This document shows positions 19,487-33,253 of a DNA stretch of 64,000 nucleotides, piece after piece (position 1 is the first letter of the stretch; every line of letters starts with the position of its first letter). The position numbers were made by a program, and so were the translations under genes. The stretch is from Magicicada septendecula (lineage: Eukaryota; Arthropoda; Insecta; Hemiptera; Cicadidae): assembly GCA_034769895.1 (NCBI GenBank), contig CM068373.1:196024134-196088133 (forward strand), in the 5' to 3' direction. A model generated the notes under the pieces. It saw only the letters and a program-made list of their open reading frames with translations, searched no databases and was not told where the DNA came from.

Positions 19487-20971
19487 TGTGTTGTAATTAT
19501 TTATATGTATGGTAATTAAGAAATGCACCTACTGTTATTATGTTTTTGTTTTTATTTACCAGTACATGTAAAGAAACTCTATCTTTCAGGGTTAATGATT
19601 ATTAAGTTATTTGATCGTATTTACGATTGTATCTATTATTTTCTTTTCTTTAAACCAAACCAGATTCAGTTAATATGTAGTATTTTGATAATTAACCATG
19701 TAAGAAATAAATAACATACTAATGTAACTTAACCGACTCTGAATTCTTCCAGCTGCCACGGGTTCACTTCTGGCTGTTGTTTACCTTTTTTCGAAAGCAA
19801 TATTGGGCTCGGCAATCTGTTCCTTTACACAAATTTCTTATTGCTCTCACCGCTGAATGACGCTCTCCAGGACTACTGCAACACAGATGTCACCTCGGAA
19901 CACTTAACTATCCTTTATGGCCACTTAAACTCTTCTTCAGTCCAAGGTTTTCCTCTTCTGTCGTCGTTCTATCAAGGATATTGTTATATTTCTCGTATTA
20001 TTATTTATTTATTAAATATTATAATCAAAACTCTGGTATCACAATTTAAATTCCTTTACTGAATTTTCTTTTCCTTGTTACATTAACTTGATGATGTACA
20101 AATGTTATTTAATATAATTTAAGACTCTTCATGTAGTCACTATTAGATATATAATTAGACTCATAACGTTACTCTTAATGAATTTAATTTTATACTAATA
20201 ACGTTACTCTTAAAGCATTTAATTTTAGACTAATAAACATTTTCTTCCTCACTATAAAATACAACTTTTTAACAATTTACAAAATTGCCCCTATGATAAT
20301 TCCCTAATTTCTTTACATCTGTTTATCATATACCTATTAAAACATATATCATTTTTCTATTTCTTATTAAACATCTTTATTTTACCTGTAATATTCGTAA
20401 TTCTATTGGTTATTTATTAAATTATAATTTTATTACTCTTTACTCATCTTATAATATTCATTCCAATTTTATATATTATTTTCTGAACATATATCTAAAT
20501 ATGGTTTTATATCATATAGGAATCGACCTCTATGTTGACTGAGTAAGTCGATATTCCCAATGTTTTTTTGTTTACATTCAATACAAAATCAGCATCCTTT
20601 CTCTTTTAAAATTTATTATCTCCCTATTATGTACTGTGTGCATTTTAACAGCAGTACATAATACCTTCCCTTATTTCATAATTTCAGATACAATTTTAGA
20701 TGAAATTTTGAAATAACCAACATAGTCTAATCTTAACATTTAAACATCTGATTAATTAGGTATTTGTACCTCACAAAATTCATTTAACAAATTAGTTTTT
20801 TCTTTATTAATATTACAAATATGATTCCTTATTATCATGAATCATGATATATTAAATACTTATTGACGACTTAAAACAACGTTAATTAAACCAACTGGTT
20901 TTACATCAAAATAATAAATAACAATTGTGCCTAATTTTATGGCTAAAAAACTCACAAACATGACTAAAACA
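19487..20971 (-). repeat. Putative LTR 5 (subfamily A)
   Basis: 1485 bp. It carries CTCTATCTTTCAGG near 19577 where other copies have CTCTTTCTTTCAGG, a variant shared only with LTR 6. No coding region supported. Confidence 0.55.
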
Positions 20972-21912
20972 TTCTCTTTCTTTCGGAACTCACCTTCCAA
21001 ATCCTGGTTGTACATTTCCTGTATTCTTTATTTCAGAATTCCTACTCCTTTATTTATATATGAAATTATCTCTTGTATTACTATTATATCTTCTTTCCTT
21101 CATAAAATCAATTATTTCCCAAGTTTAAATCTTACTTCTATAATCATTCTTGTGACATTCTTTATTAATTATACATTTTGGATCTGGTTTTATTTATTTA
21201 TCTCTATTTATTTGTGAGTTTTCCCTCTAATATTTAATTTTCCTAAACCTCCCTAACATTGTACCTGGAATCGAATCGGTGGTGCTCTATCGGCTTACCA
21301 ATACCGTCGTCCATTACATACTTTCTGAGATCAGAGGAACATCATCTCTGCCCAGTTAAATGATTGCTGGAATATTCTACAGTCAATCTTCATTAATAAA
21401 CCTCGTAAGGTAGTCATCATGTGACCTTCAATAAAATAATTAATAATAATAATACTCTAGGGATTATTCACTGTACTTTAACTCAGATCATATTATTTCT
21501 TCATATTAATTCTTCCTTCTATTATACACTTCTCATCTCCAATACTTGGCTATTTTATTGACATTTATTAATTGGCTTTCTTACAGATAATTCTTAAATA
21601 TTTGTTTTTTTCTTTTCTTGTGATCCTTTTGACGGTTCCATTTTGGCTTCTTCATTCTCTTATCTTCCTTGGCTCATATTCCTTTATTACCAATACAGCT
21701 GGTTATGAGATCTTGGTTAGTATTATACATTACATCATGTAATTATATTCTTCTGACACAATCATTATTATTCTTTTTACATTATAAATTACGTTTCTCA
21801 CTATTATATTACATCAGATACACTCATTTTGTTTTTTGGTTTTGATGATTTTTATTAGGTTTAATCAGTGTTATTTTTCTTTTTCTTGCTAAATTATTTT
21901 TCTCGTTTATCT

Positions 21913-22416
21913 TCAATAAGTTGTTCTTATTATATTTTGAATTTTGATATTTTTTCTCTTCCAAATTATGTTGTTCAAATATCTTGTGTAAGCTGTCCTA
22001 CTTTGTTTTGAATTTTGATATACTACAAATGTTAATGGTATCACCCTTCCATTGAATTGTACATTCATCATTATTTGTTTGCGAGCAGTTCGATTGGCTC
22101 GTCCTGTTACACCCACTATAGTAACTTTGCTAACAGGTAATTCATAAATTCTATTAGCCTTTCCTTCGGATGACATGATTCCCTTTTCCATTTCTTTTAA
22201 TTCATGGTATTTAGTCATACTCATCAATGATATTTCGGCACCAGTATCAATAATCAAATTTTGATTGGTTTTCCCATATTGACCGGTAATAGACACTACG
22301 TCACTTTCAATTATATTTTTACTGATTCTCTCGTTGTCCATAAAATCCTGACCTAAACTGGTTATCCAAGACAGTGATCGGCTATTTGACTGTGGTTGAC
22401 CACTGCACTCACTCAC
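21913..22416 (-). CDS. Retropepsin-like fragment, unit 5
   Basis: Open over 167 codons, DTGAEIS intact, with the V98 and Q138 variants. The same sequence recurs 4877 bp away in unit 6. Confidence 0.72.
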   Translation of the reverse strand: MSECSGQPQSNSRSLSWITSLGQDFMDNERISKNIIESDVVSITGQYGKTNQNLIIDTGAEISLMSMTKYHELKEMEKGIMSSEGKANRIYELPVSKVTIVGVTGRANRTARKQIMMNVQFNGRVIPLTFVVYQNSKQSRTAYTRYLNNIIWKRKNIKIQNIIRTTY

Positions 22417-22523
22417 AGACTTCTCTAGTTTTCCTGAATTTCATTTATGGTTACTCTCTCCTCTCTCCTTCCTTCCTGTTGACTATTTTCTGACTGGGAA
22501 AGGGAACTATGTTGCTCTCTATT

Positions 22524-24171
22524 TCATAACTGTTCATAGTTGTTGTTCACCTCACTCTGTCTCTCCTCACTGCGAGAATACATATTTCGATCAGTCTCCC
22601 TCAGGTAACGACTATTGTAAATTCGGGAATCATAATTTCGGCGTATAAAATTTGTTCGATAATTATTTGAAGTGTGGTTGCCCCTATAATTATTATTGTA
22701 ATTATTATTATTATCATATCTCCGGTCATTCCGGTTATCGTTTTTTGTAGTAATTTCTTCCACCTTCCCTATCTTGGTATCTTGGAACATTTCTCTGGTC
22801 GTTCCTTTCTACTATGTGATTTCCATCACGGTTCTGTTCTTCCGGATATCTATTAGGGTAGCTGTCTCTTCTCATATTCCCTTCTTTAGCGCGATTGTCA
22901 CAATTCATTTTCCTCTCATAATCAGTGAGTAACAAGGTCATCGCTTCTATAGTATTAGCTTGACTGGCAAATTGTGCTAAGCTTACCGTTTCAGGAAAAT
23001 GATGACTCAAAGCTTCCACCACATATCTGTCATCCATGGGTGGATCTAAATATCTTGCCCTGCAAACATGCGATAAAAAATACGAGGTTGGTGTTTGTCC
23101 TATACTTGGTTTGTACCTACCATATAATATGGTCTCCCGCACCCTTGTCTGTATGGATCGCGTCCAATATTTATTTTTATAGCTATCCACAAATTCCTGG
23201 TAGCTATTCAAGGTGTTTCTAACAGCATCCCACCAATAATCATTCATTTCATGGAACCCTTGATCTAACATTAGCTTAATTCTCTCCCATCTATTTTCCT
23301 TGGTACTATTAAAATATTCCTTCATTCTACTTAAAAACTCCAGAGGATTTTTTATATATCCTTTCATATGTGGCACCTCATGACTAATATTCTTGTCTTC
23401 TCGTATAACACATGTTTGATTACCATTTTGTTCTATTTCACTGACCCTTACTACTAATTGTCCCATGGTATCCTCTATTTTGGTATTATTGCTGTCCAAC
23501 TGTTGTCCCATGGATTGAATATTGCTCGTTACCTCCTGTTTGTGTTTTACCAATTCTCTCGCCATCTGTTCCATGATTTCTTGTTTATTTTCTCCTAATT
23601 TCTCTTCCACTTCAATAATTTTATTTATTACCTCTCCACGTAATTGAGTTAAATTTTCATCAGTTTTCTCAACTTTCTGGTTAGTTTCTGTAATTCTATT
23701 CCTTATTTCTGTTTTATACTCATCTAACTGTTGTTTCAATTCCTCTTTATTTTTCTCACTCTTTTCCTTCAATTGTCCTTTTAATTCCTCCTTATCTTCC
23801 CTCATTTGTTTCTTGAGTTCTTCAATATTTTGTTTTAATAAGTTTTCATTATCTAATTTCATTTGTTTCTTTAATGTTTCACTGTTACTATCCATTTTCT
23901 TGTTCATTTTTTCAATATCCTCCTTCATTTCCTGTTTGTTCTTGTCCATTTTTCCATTAATTTCCTCCTTCATTTGTTTGACATTTTCGTTGGTTTTGTT
24001 ATTCCCTTCCATTATAATTCTCATCATCTCCTGTAACTTATCGTCCATTGACTGGGTTGGTTTCTTTGGTTGGTCCCCTCGGGCATCCCTTACTATTATT
24101 TCCATTTCAGTTTCTTCCTCTTCAACACTATTACTCCTTAATTCATATCGTTGCTCTGGTTTGTTAGCCAT
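22524..24171 (-). pseudogene. gag: Gag-like gene, unit 5 (frameshifted in the tail)
   Basis: The frame is open for 478 codons from 24171 and ends early after GGRNYYKKR. The cause is a T-run at 22741-22746 (CGTTTTTTGTAG where other copies have CGTTTCTGTAG), a net one-base insertion. The rest of the Asn/Arg-rich tail continues in another frame down to 22524. Coiled coil and capsid regions are complete, so a particle-forming protein with a short tail is conceivable. The lesion is shared with unit 6. Confidence 0.8.
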
Positions 24172-24363
24172 TTTACAATCTTTAACTTAATTTAAATTAC
24201 AAGGAAAAAAATTTTTATGCTAATTAAATTTAACAAAATTGTGTTATTTGGTTCTGGTTTAAAGAAAATCTTTGCTTTCACGTATGGGCGCCATTTTATG
24301 TACTGTAAATAATTTCTGATATAATAATATTTAGTATTTGCACCACGTTGGATGCGTCATTTA

Positions 24364-25848
24364 TGTGTTGTAATTATTTATATGTATGGTAATTAAGAAA
24401 TGCACCTACTGTTATTATGTTTTTGTTTTTATTTACCAGTACATGTAAAGAAACTCTATCTTTCAGGGTTAATGATTATTAAGTTATTTGATCGTATTTA
24501 CGATTGTATCTATTATTTTCTTTTCTTTAAACCAAACCAGATTCAGTTAATATGTAGTATTTTGATAATTAACCATGTAAGAAATAAATAACATACTAAT
24601 GTAACTTAACCGACTCTGAATTCTTCCAGCTGCCACGGGTTCACTTCTGGCTGTTGTTTACCTTTTTTCGAAAGCAATATTGGGCTCGGCAATCTGTTCC
24701 TTTACACAAATTTCTTATTGCTCTCACCGCTGAATGACGCTCTCCAGGACTACTGCAACACAGATGTCACCTCGGAACACTTAACTATCCTTTATGGCCA
24801 CTTAAACTCTTCTTCAGTCCAAGGTTTTCCTCTTCTGTCGTCGTTCTATCAAGGATATTGTTATATTTCTCGTATTATTATTTATTTATTAAATATTATA
24901 ATCAAAACTCTGGTATCACAATTTAAATTCCTTTACTGAATTTTCTTTTCCTTGTTACATTAACTTGATGATGTACAAATGTTATTTAATATAATTTAAG
25001 ACTCTTCATGTAGTCACTATTAGATATATAATTAGACTCATAACGTTACTCTTAATGAATTTAATTTTATACTAATAACGTTACTCTTAAAGCATTTAAT
25101 TTTAGACTAATAAACATTTTCTTCCTCACTATAAAATACAACTTTTTAACAATTTACAAAATTGCCCCTATGATAATTCCCTAATTTCTTTACATCTGTT
25201 TATCATATACCTATTAAAACATATATCATTTTTCTATTTCTTATTAAACATCTTTATTTTACCTGTAATATTCGTAATTCTATTGGTTATTTATTAAATT
25301 ATAATTTTATTACTCTTTACTCATCTTATAATATTCATTCCAATTTTATATATTATTTTCTGAACATATATCTAAATATGGTTTTATATCATATAGGAAT
25401 CGACCTCTATGTTGACTGAGTAAGTCGATATTCCCAATGTTTTTTTGTTTACATTCAATACAAAATCAGCATCCTTTCTCTTTTAAAATTTATTATCTCC
25501 CTATTATGTACTGTGTGCATTTTAACAGCAGTACATAATACCTTCCCTTATTTCATAATTTCAGATACAATTTTAGATGAAATTTTGAAATAACCAACAT
25601 AGTCTAATCTTAACATTTAAACATCTGATTAATTAGGTATTTGTACCTCACAAAATTCATTTAACAAATTAGTTTTTTCTTTATTAATATTACAAATATG
25701 ATTCCTTATTATCATGAATCATGATATATTAAATACTTATTGACGACTTAAAACAACGTTAATTAAACCAACTGGTTTTACATCAAAATAATAAATAACA
25801 ATTGTGCCTAATTTTATGGCTAAAAAACTCACAAACATGACTAAAACA
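24364..25848 (-). repeat. Putative LTR 6 (subfamily A)
   Basis: 1485 bp. It matches LTR 5 at every diagnostic position I compared, offset by exactly 4877 bp, which fits a recent duplication of the whole unit. No coding region supported. Confidence 0.55.
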
Positions 25849-26789
25849 TTCTCTTTCTTTCGGAACTCACCTTCCAAATCCTGGTTGTACATTTCCTGTA
25901 TTCTTTATTTCAGAATTCCTACTCCTTTATTTATATATGAAATTATCTCTTGTATTACTATTATATCTTCTTTCCTTCATAAAATCAATTATTTCCCAAG
26001 TTTAAATCTTACTTCTATAATCATTCTTGTGACATTCTTTATTAATTATACATTTTGGATCTGGTTTTATTTATTTATCTCTATTTATTTGTGAGTTTTC
26101 CCTCTAATATTTAATTTTCCTAAACCTCCCTAACATTGTACCTGGAATCGAATCGGTGGTGCTCTATCGGCTTACCAATACCGTCGTCCATTACATACTT
26201 TCTGAGATCAGAGGAACATCATCTCTGCCCAGTTAAATGATTGCTGGAATATTCTACAGTCAATCTTCATTAATAAACCTCGTAAGGTAGTCATCATGTG
26301 ACCTTCAATAAAATAATTAATAATAATAATACTCTAGGGATTATTCACTGTACTTTAACTCAGATCATATTATTTCTTCATATTAATTCTTCCTTCTATT
26401 ATACACTTCTCATCTCCAATACTTGGCTATTTTATTGACATTTATTAATTGGCTTTCTTACAGATAATTCTTAAATATTTGTTTTTTTCTTTTCTTGTGA
26501 TCCTTTTGACGGTTCCATTTTGGCTTCTTCATTCTCTTATCTTCCTTGGCTCATATTCCTTTATTACCAATACAGCTGGTTATGAGATCTTGGTTAGTAT
26601 TATACATTACATCATGTAATTATATTCTTCTGACACAATCATTATTATTCTTTTTACATTATAAATTACGTTTCTCACTATTATATTACATCAGATACAC
26701 TCATTTTGTTTTTTGGTTTTGATGATTTTTATTAGGTTTAATCAGTGTTATTTTTCTTTTTCTTGCTAAATTATTTTTCTCGTTTATCT

Positions 26790-27293
26790 TCAATAAGTTG
26801 TTCTTATTATATTTTGAATTTTGATATTTTTTCTCTTCCAAATTATGTTGTTCAAATATCTTGTGTAAGCTGTCCTACTTTGTTTTGAATTTTGATATAC
26901 TACAAATGTTAATGGTATCACCCTTCCATTGAATTGTACATTCATCATTATTTGTTTGCGAGCAGTTCGATTGGCTCGTCCTGTTACACCCACTATAGTA
27001 ACTTTGCTAACAGGTAATTCATAAATTCTATTAGCCTTTCCTTCGGATGACATGATTCCCTTTTCCATTTCTTTTAATTCATGGTATTTAGTCATACTCA
27101 TCAATGATATTTCGGCACCAGTATCAATAATCAAATTTTGATTGGTTTTCCCATATTGACCGGTAATAGACACTACGTCACTTTCAATTATATTTTTACT
27201 GATTCTCTCGTTGTCCATAAAATCCTGACCTAAACTGGTTATCCAAGACAGTGATCGGCTATTTGACTGTGGTTGACCACTGCACTCACTCAC
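26790..27293 (-). CDS. Retropepsin-like fragment, unit 6
   Basis: Predicted protein identical to the unit 5 fragment (167 codons, V98, Q138, DTGAEIS), offset by 4877 bp. Last protease copy before the assembly gap. Confidence 0.72.
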   Translation of the reverse strand: MSECSGQPQSNSRSLSWITSLGQDFMDNERISKNIIESDVVSITGQYGKTNQNLIIDTGAEISLMSMTKYHELKEMEKGIMSSEGKANRIYELPVSKVTIVGVTGRANRTARKQIMMNVQFNGRVIPLTFVVYQNSKQSRTAYTRYLNNIIWKRKNIKIQNIIRTTY

Positions 27294-27400
27294 AGACTTC
27301 TCTAGTTTTCCTGAATTTCATTTATGGTTACTCTCTCCTCTCTCCTTCCTTCCTGTTGACTATTTTCTGACTGGGAAAGGGAACTATGTTGCTCTCTATT

Positions 27401-28477
27401 TCATAACTGTTCATAGTTGTTGTTCACCTCACTCTGTCTCTCCTCACTGCGAGAATACATATTTCGATCAGTCTCCCTCAGGTAACGACTATTGTAAATT
27501 CGGGAATCATAATTTCGGCGTATAAAATTTGTTCGATAATTATTTGAAGTGTGGTTGCCCCTATAATTATTATTGTAATTATTATTATTATCATATCTCC
27601 GGTCATTCCGGTTATCGTTTTTTGTAGTAATTTCTTCCACCTTCCCTATCTTGGTATCTTGGAACATTTCTCTGGTCGTTCCTTTCTACTATGTGATTTC
27701 CATCACGGTTCTGTTCTTCCGGATATCTATTAGGGTAGCTGTCTCTTCTCATATTCCCTTCTTTAGCGCGATTGTCACAATTCATTTTCCTCTCATAATC
27801 AGTGAGTAACAAGGTCATCGCTTCTATAGTATTAGCTTGACTGGCAAATTGTGCTAAGCTTACCGTTTCAGGAAAATGATGACTCAAAGCTTCCACCACA
27901 TATCTGTCATCCATGGGTGGATCTAAATATCTTGCCCTGCAAACATGCGATAAAAAATACGAGGTTGGTGTTTGTCCTATACTTGGTTTGTACCTACCAT
28001 ATAATATGGTCTCCCGCACCCTTGTCTGTATGGATCGCGTCCAATATTTATTTTTATAGCTATCCACAAATTCCTGGTAGCTATTCAAGGTGTTTCTAAC
28101 AGCATCCCACCAATAATCATTCATTTCATGGAACCCTTGATCTAACATTAGCTTAATTCTCTCCCATCTATTTTCCTTGGTACTATTAAAATATTCCTTC
28201 ATTCTACTTAAAAACTCCAGAGGATTTTTTATATATCCTTTCATATGTGGCACCTCATGACTAATATTCTTGTCTTCTCGTATAACACATGTTTGATTAC
28301 CATTTTGTTCTATTTCACTGACCCTTACTACTAATTGTCCCATGGTATCCTCTATTTTGGTATTATTGCTGTCCAACTGTTGTCCCATGGATTGAATATT
28401 GCTCGTTACCTCCTGTTTGTGTTTTACCAATTCTCTCGCCATCTGTTCCATGATTTCTTGTTTATTTTCTCCTAATT
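27401..28477 (-). pseudogene. gag: Gag-like gene, unit 6 (frameshifted; 5' part lost in gap)
   Basis: The C-terminal part of gag, from about residue 193 onward, precedes the run of N. It has the same tail frameshift as unit 5 (T-run at 27618-27623) and the same VVRVSEIEQ variant. Its N-terminal half is not in the assembly: the sequence after the gap belongs to a different, B-type copy. Confidence 0.8.
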
Positions 28478-28977
28478 NNNNNNNNNNNNNNNNNNNNNNN
28501 NNNNNNNNNNNNNNNNNNNNNNNNNNNNNNNNNNNNNNNNNNNNNNNNNNNNNNNNNNNNNNNNNNNNNNNNNNNNNNNNNNNNNNNNNNNNNNNNNNNN
28601 NNNNNNNNNNNNNNNNNNNNNNNNNNNNNNNNNNNNNNNNNNNNNNNNNNNNNNNNNNNNNNNNNNNNNNNNNNNNNNNNNNNNNNNNNNNNNNNNNNNN
28701 NNNNNNNNNNNNNNNNNNNNNNNNNNNNNNNNNNNNNNNNNNNNNNNNNNNNNNNNNNNNNNNNNNNNNNNNNNNNNNNNNNNNNNNNNNNNNNNNNNNN
28801 NNNNNNNNNNNNNNNNNNNNNNNNNNNNNNNNNNNNNNNNNNNNNNNNNNNNNNNNNNNNNNNNNNNNNNNNNNNNNNNNNNNNNNNNNNNNNNNNNNNN
28901 NNNNNNNNNNNNNNNNNNNNNNNNNNNNNNNNNNNNNNNNNNNNNNNNNNNNNNNNNNNNNNNNNNNNNNNNNNNNN
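28478..28977. other. Assembly gap of exactly 500 N
   Basis: A round-number N run, typical of a scaffolding join of unknown size. The left contig ends at about gag residue 193, while the right contig begins at about residue 316 of a B-type gag, so about 375 bp of unit sequence occurs on both sides. The true gap is not 500 bp and may hide any number of units. Confidence 0.97.
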
Positions 28978-29945
28978 AGCATCCCACCAATAATCATTCA
29001 TTTCATGGAACCCTTGGTCTAACATTAGCTTAGTTCTCTCCCATCTATTTTCCTTGGTACTATTAAAATAGTCCTTCATTCTACTTAAGAAACTCTATAG
29101 GATTTTTTATATATCCTTTCATATGTGGCACCTCATGACTAATATTCTTGTCTTCTCGTATAACACATGTTTGATATTACCATTTTGTTCTATTTCATTG
29201 ACCCTTACTAACTAATTGTCCCATGGTATCCTCTATTTTGGTATTATTGCTGTCCCAACTGTTGTCCCATTGGATTGAAATTTTGCTCGTTACCTCCTGT
29301 TTGTGTTTTTACCAATTCTCTCGTCATCTGTTCCATGATTTCTTGTTTATTTTCTCCTAATTTCTCTTCCACTTCAATAATTTTATTTATTACCTCTGCA
29401 CGTAATTGAGTTAAATTTTCATCAGTTTTCTCAACTTTCTGGTTAGTTTCTTGTAATTCTATTCCTTATTTCTGTTTTATACTCATCTAACTGTTGTTTC
29501 AATTCCTCTTTATTTTTCTCACTCTTTTCCTTCAATTGTCCTTTTAATTCCTCCTTATCTTCCCTCATTTGTTTCTTGAGTTCTTCAATATTTTGTTTTT
29601 AATAAGTTTTCATTATCTAATTTCATTTGTTTCTTTAATGTTTCACTGTTACTATCCATTTTCTTGTTCATTTTTTTCAATATCCTCCTTCATTTCCTGT
29701 TTGTTCTTGTCCATTTTTCCATTAATTTCCTCCTTCATTTGTTTGACATTTTCGTTGGTTTTGTTATTCCCTTCCATTATAATTCTCATCATCTCCTGTA
29801 ACTTATCGTTCCATTGACTGGGTTGGTTTCTTCTTGGTTGGTCCCCTCGGGCATCCCTTACTATTATTTCCATTTCAGTTTTCTTCCTCTTCAACATCTA
29901 TTACTCCTTAATTTCATATCGTTGCTATCTGTGTTTGTTAGCCAT
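28978..29945 (-). pseudogene. gag: Gag-like gene after the gap (5' part, many indels)
   Basis: Covers about residues 1-316 of a B-type gag (ERTKLML, SKIQ-like markers). The frame is broken repeatedly by one-base insertions, for example near 29087 (CTTAAGAAACTC), 29174 (TTGATATTACC), 29208 (TTACTAACTAATT) and 29255 (GTCCCAACTG). Since the insertions are mostly single bases next to a contig end, many are probably sequencing errors, and the real gene could be open. Confidence 0.7.
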
Positions 29946-30143
29946 TTTACAATCTTTAACTTAATTTAAATTACAAGGAAAAAAAAATTTTTATGCTAAT
30001 TAAATTTAACAAAATTGTATTATTTGGTTTCTGGTTTAAAGAAAATCTTTGCTTTCACGTATGGGCGCCATTTTATGTACTGTAAATAATTTTCTGACTA
30101 ATAATAATAGTTAGTATTTGCACCACGTTGGATGCGTCATTTA

Positions 30144-31665
30144 TGTGTTGATAATTATTTATATGTATGGTAATTAAGAAATGCACCTACTGTTATTATG
30201 TTTTTGTTTTTATTTACCAGTACATGTAAAGAGACAACTCTTCTTTCAGGGTTAATGATTATTAAGTTATTTGATCGTATTTACGATTGTATCTATTATT
30301 TTCTTTTCTTTAAACCAAACCAGATCAGTTAATATGTAGTATTTTGATGAATTAACCATGTAAGAAATAAATAACATACTAATGTAACTTAAACCGACTC
30401 TGAATTCTTCCAGCTGCCACGGGTTCACTTCTGGCTGTTGTTTACCTTTTTTGAAAAGCAATATTGGGCTCGGCAATCTGTTCCTTTACACAAATTTCTT
30501 ATTGCTCTCACCGCTGAATGACGCTCTCCAGGACTTACTGCAACACAGATGTCACCTCGGAACACTTAACTATCCTTTATGGCCACTTAAAACTCTTCTT
30601 CAGTCCAAGGTTTTCCTCTTCTGTCGTCGTTCTATCAAGGATATTGTTATATTTCTCGTATTATTATTTATTCTATTAAATATTATAATCAAAAACTCTG
30701 GTATCCACAATTTAAATTCCTTTACTGAATTTTCTTTTCCTTGTTACATTACTTGATGATGTACAAATGTTATTTAATATAATTTAAGACTCTTCATGTA
30801 GTCACTATTAGATATATAATTAGACTCATAACGTTACTCTTAATGAATTTAATTTTATACTAACAACGTTACTCTTAAAGCATTTAATTTTAGACTAATA
30901 AACATTTCTTCCTCACTATAAACTACAAGTTTATAACAATTTACAAAATTGCCCCTATGATAATTCCCTAATTTCTTTACATCTGTTTATCATATACCTA
31001 TTAAAACATATATTATTTTTCTATTTCTTATTAAACATCTTTATTTTACCTGTAATATTCGTAATTCTATTGGTTATTTATTACAATTATAATTTTATTA
31101 CTCTTTACTCATCTTATAATATATCATTCCAATTTTAATATATTATTTTCTGAACATATAACTAAATATGGTTTTATATCATATAGGAATCGACCTCTAT
31201 GTTGACTGAGTAAGTCGATATTCCCAATGTTTTTTTGTTTACATTCAATACAAAATCTGCATCCTTTCTCTTTTAAAAATTTATTATCTCCCTATTATGT
31301 ACTGTGTGCATTTTAACAGCAGTACATAATACCTTCCCTTATTTCATAATTTCAGATACAATTTTTAGATGAAAATTTTGAAATAAACCAACATAGTCTA
31401 ATCTTAACATTTTAAACATCTGATTAATTAGGTATTTGTACCTCACAAAATTCTTTTAACAAATTAGTTTTTTCTTTTTTTAATATTACAAATATGATTC
31501 CTTATTATCATGAATCATGATATATTAAATGACTACTTAATCATGATACTTATTGATGACTTTAAAACAACGGTTAATTAAACCAACTGGTTTTACATCA
31601 AAATAATAAAAAACAATTGTGCCTAATTTCTATGGCTAAAAAACTCAACAAACATGACTAAAACA
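30144..31665 (-). repeat. Putative LTR 7 (subfamily B, indel-rich)
   Basis: 1522 bp. The extra length comes from many one-base insertions plus a 17-bp insertion at 31531-31547, shared with LTR 8. The B-type marker ACTAACAACG replaces ACTAATAACG near 30860. Much of the indel excess is probably sequencing error next to the gap. No coding region supported. Confidence 0.5.
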
Positions 31666-32608
31666 TTCTCTTTTCTTTCGGACCTCACCTTCCAAATCCC
31701 TGGTCGTACATTTCCTGTATTCTTTATTTCAGAATTCCTACTCCTTTATTTATATATGAAATTATCTGTTGTATTACTATGTATATCTTCTTTCCTTCTT
31801 AAATCAATTATTTCCCAAGTTTAAATCTTACTTCTATAATCATTCTTGTGACATTCTTTATTAATTATACATTTTGGATCTGGTTTTATTTATTTATCTA
31901 TTTATTTGTGAGTTTCCCTCTAATATTTAATTTTCCTAAACCTTCCTAACATTGTACCTGGAATCGAATCGGTGGTGCTCTATCGGCTTACCCAATACAC
32001 GTCATCCATTACATACTTTCTGAGATCAGAGGAACATCGTCTCTGCCCAGTTAAATGATTGCTGAATATTCTACAGTCAATCCTTCATTAATAAACCTCG
32101 TAAGGTAGTCATCATGTGACCTTCAATAAAATAATTAATAATAATAATACTCTACGGATTATTCACTGTACTTTAACTCAGATCATATTATTTCTTCATA
32201 TTAATTCTTCCTTCTATTTTACACTTCTCATCTCCAATACTTGGCTATTTTATTGACATTTATTAATTGGCTTTCTTACAGATAATTCTTAAATATTTGT
32301 TTTTTCTTTTCTTGTGATCCTTTTGACGGTTCCATTTTGTCTTCTTCATTCTCTTATCTTCCTTGGTTCATACTCCTTTAATACCAATACAGCTGGTTAT
32401 GAGATCTTGGTTAGTATTATACATTACATCATGTAATCTATATTCTTCTGACACAATCATTATTATTCTTTTTACATTATAAGATTACGTTTCTCACTAT
32501 TATATTACATCAGATACACTCATTTTGTTTTTTGGTTTTGATGATTTTTATTAGGTTTAATCAGTGTTATTTTTCTTTTTCTTGCTAAATTATTTTTCTC
32601 GTTTATCT

Positions 32609-33122
32609 TCAATAAGTTGTTCTTATTATATTTTGAATTTTGATATTTTTTCTCTTCCAAATTATGTTGTTCAAATATCTTGTGTAAGCTGTCCTACTTC
32701 CGTTTTGAATTTTCATATATACTACAAATGTTAATGGTATCACCCTTCCATTGAATTGTACATTCATTCATTATCTGTTTGCGAGCAGTTCGATTGGCTC
32801 GTCCTGTTACACCCCTACTATAGTAATTTTGCTCACAGGAAATTCATAAATTCTATTAGCCTTTCCTTCGGATACATGATTCCCTTTCCCATTTCTTTTA
32901 ATTCATGGTATTTAGTCATACTCATCAATGATATTTCGGCACCAGTATCAATAATCAAATTTTGATTGGTTTTTCCCATATTGACCGGTAATAGACACTA
33001 CGTCACTTTCAATTATATTTTTACTGATTCTCTCGTTGTCCATAAAATCCTGACCACTAAACTGGTTATCCAAGACAGTGATCGGCTATTTGACTGTGGT
33101 TGACCACTAGCAACTCACTCAC
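32609..33122 (-). pseudogene. Retropepsin-like fragment, unit 7 (broken)
   Basis: B-type copy. It has the one-base deletion in GGATACATG near 32871 (A-type: GGATGACATG), plus extra bases such as TTTTTCCC near 32974, TGACCACTAAAC near 33052 and CCACTAGCAACTC near 33105. No useful frame remains. Confidence 0.7.
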
Positions 33123-33253
33123 AGTCTTCTCTAGTTTTCCTGATTTTCATTTATGGTTACTCTCTCCTCTCTCCTTCCTTCCTGTTGACTATTTTCTGAC
33201 TGGGAAAGGGAACTATGTTGCTCTCTATTTCTTAACTGTTTCATAGTTGTTGT

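Noticed and set aside
28399..29079. Open frames of 172-461 codons across the N run
   Set aside because: They are made almost entirely of undetermined residues from the 500-N gap.
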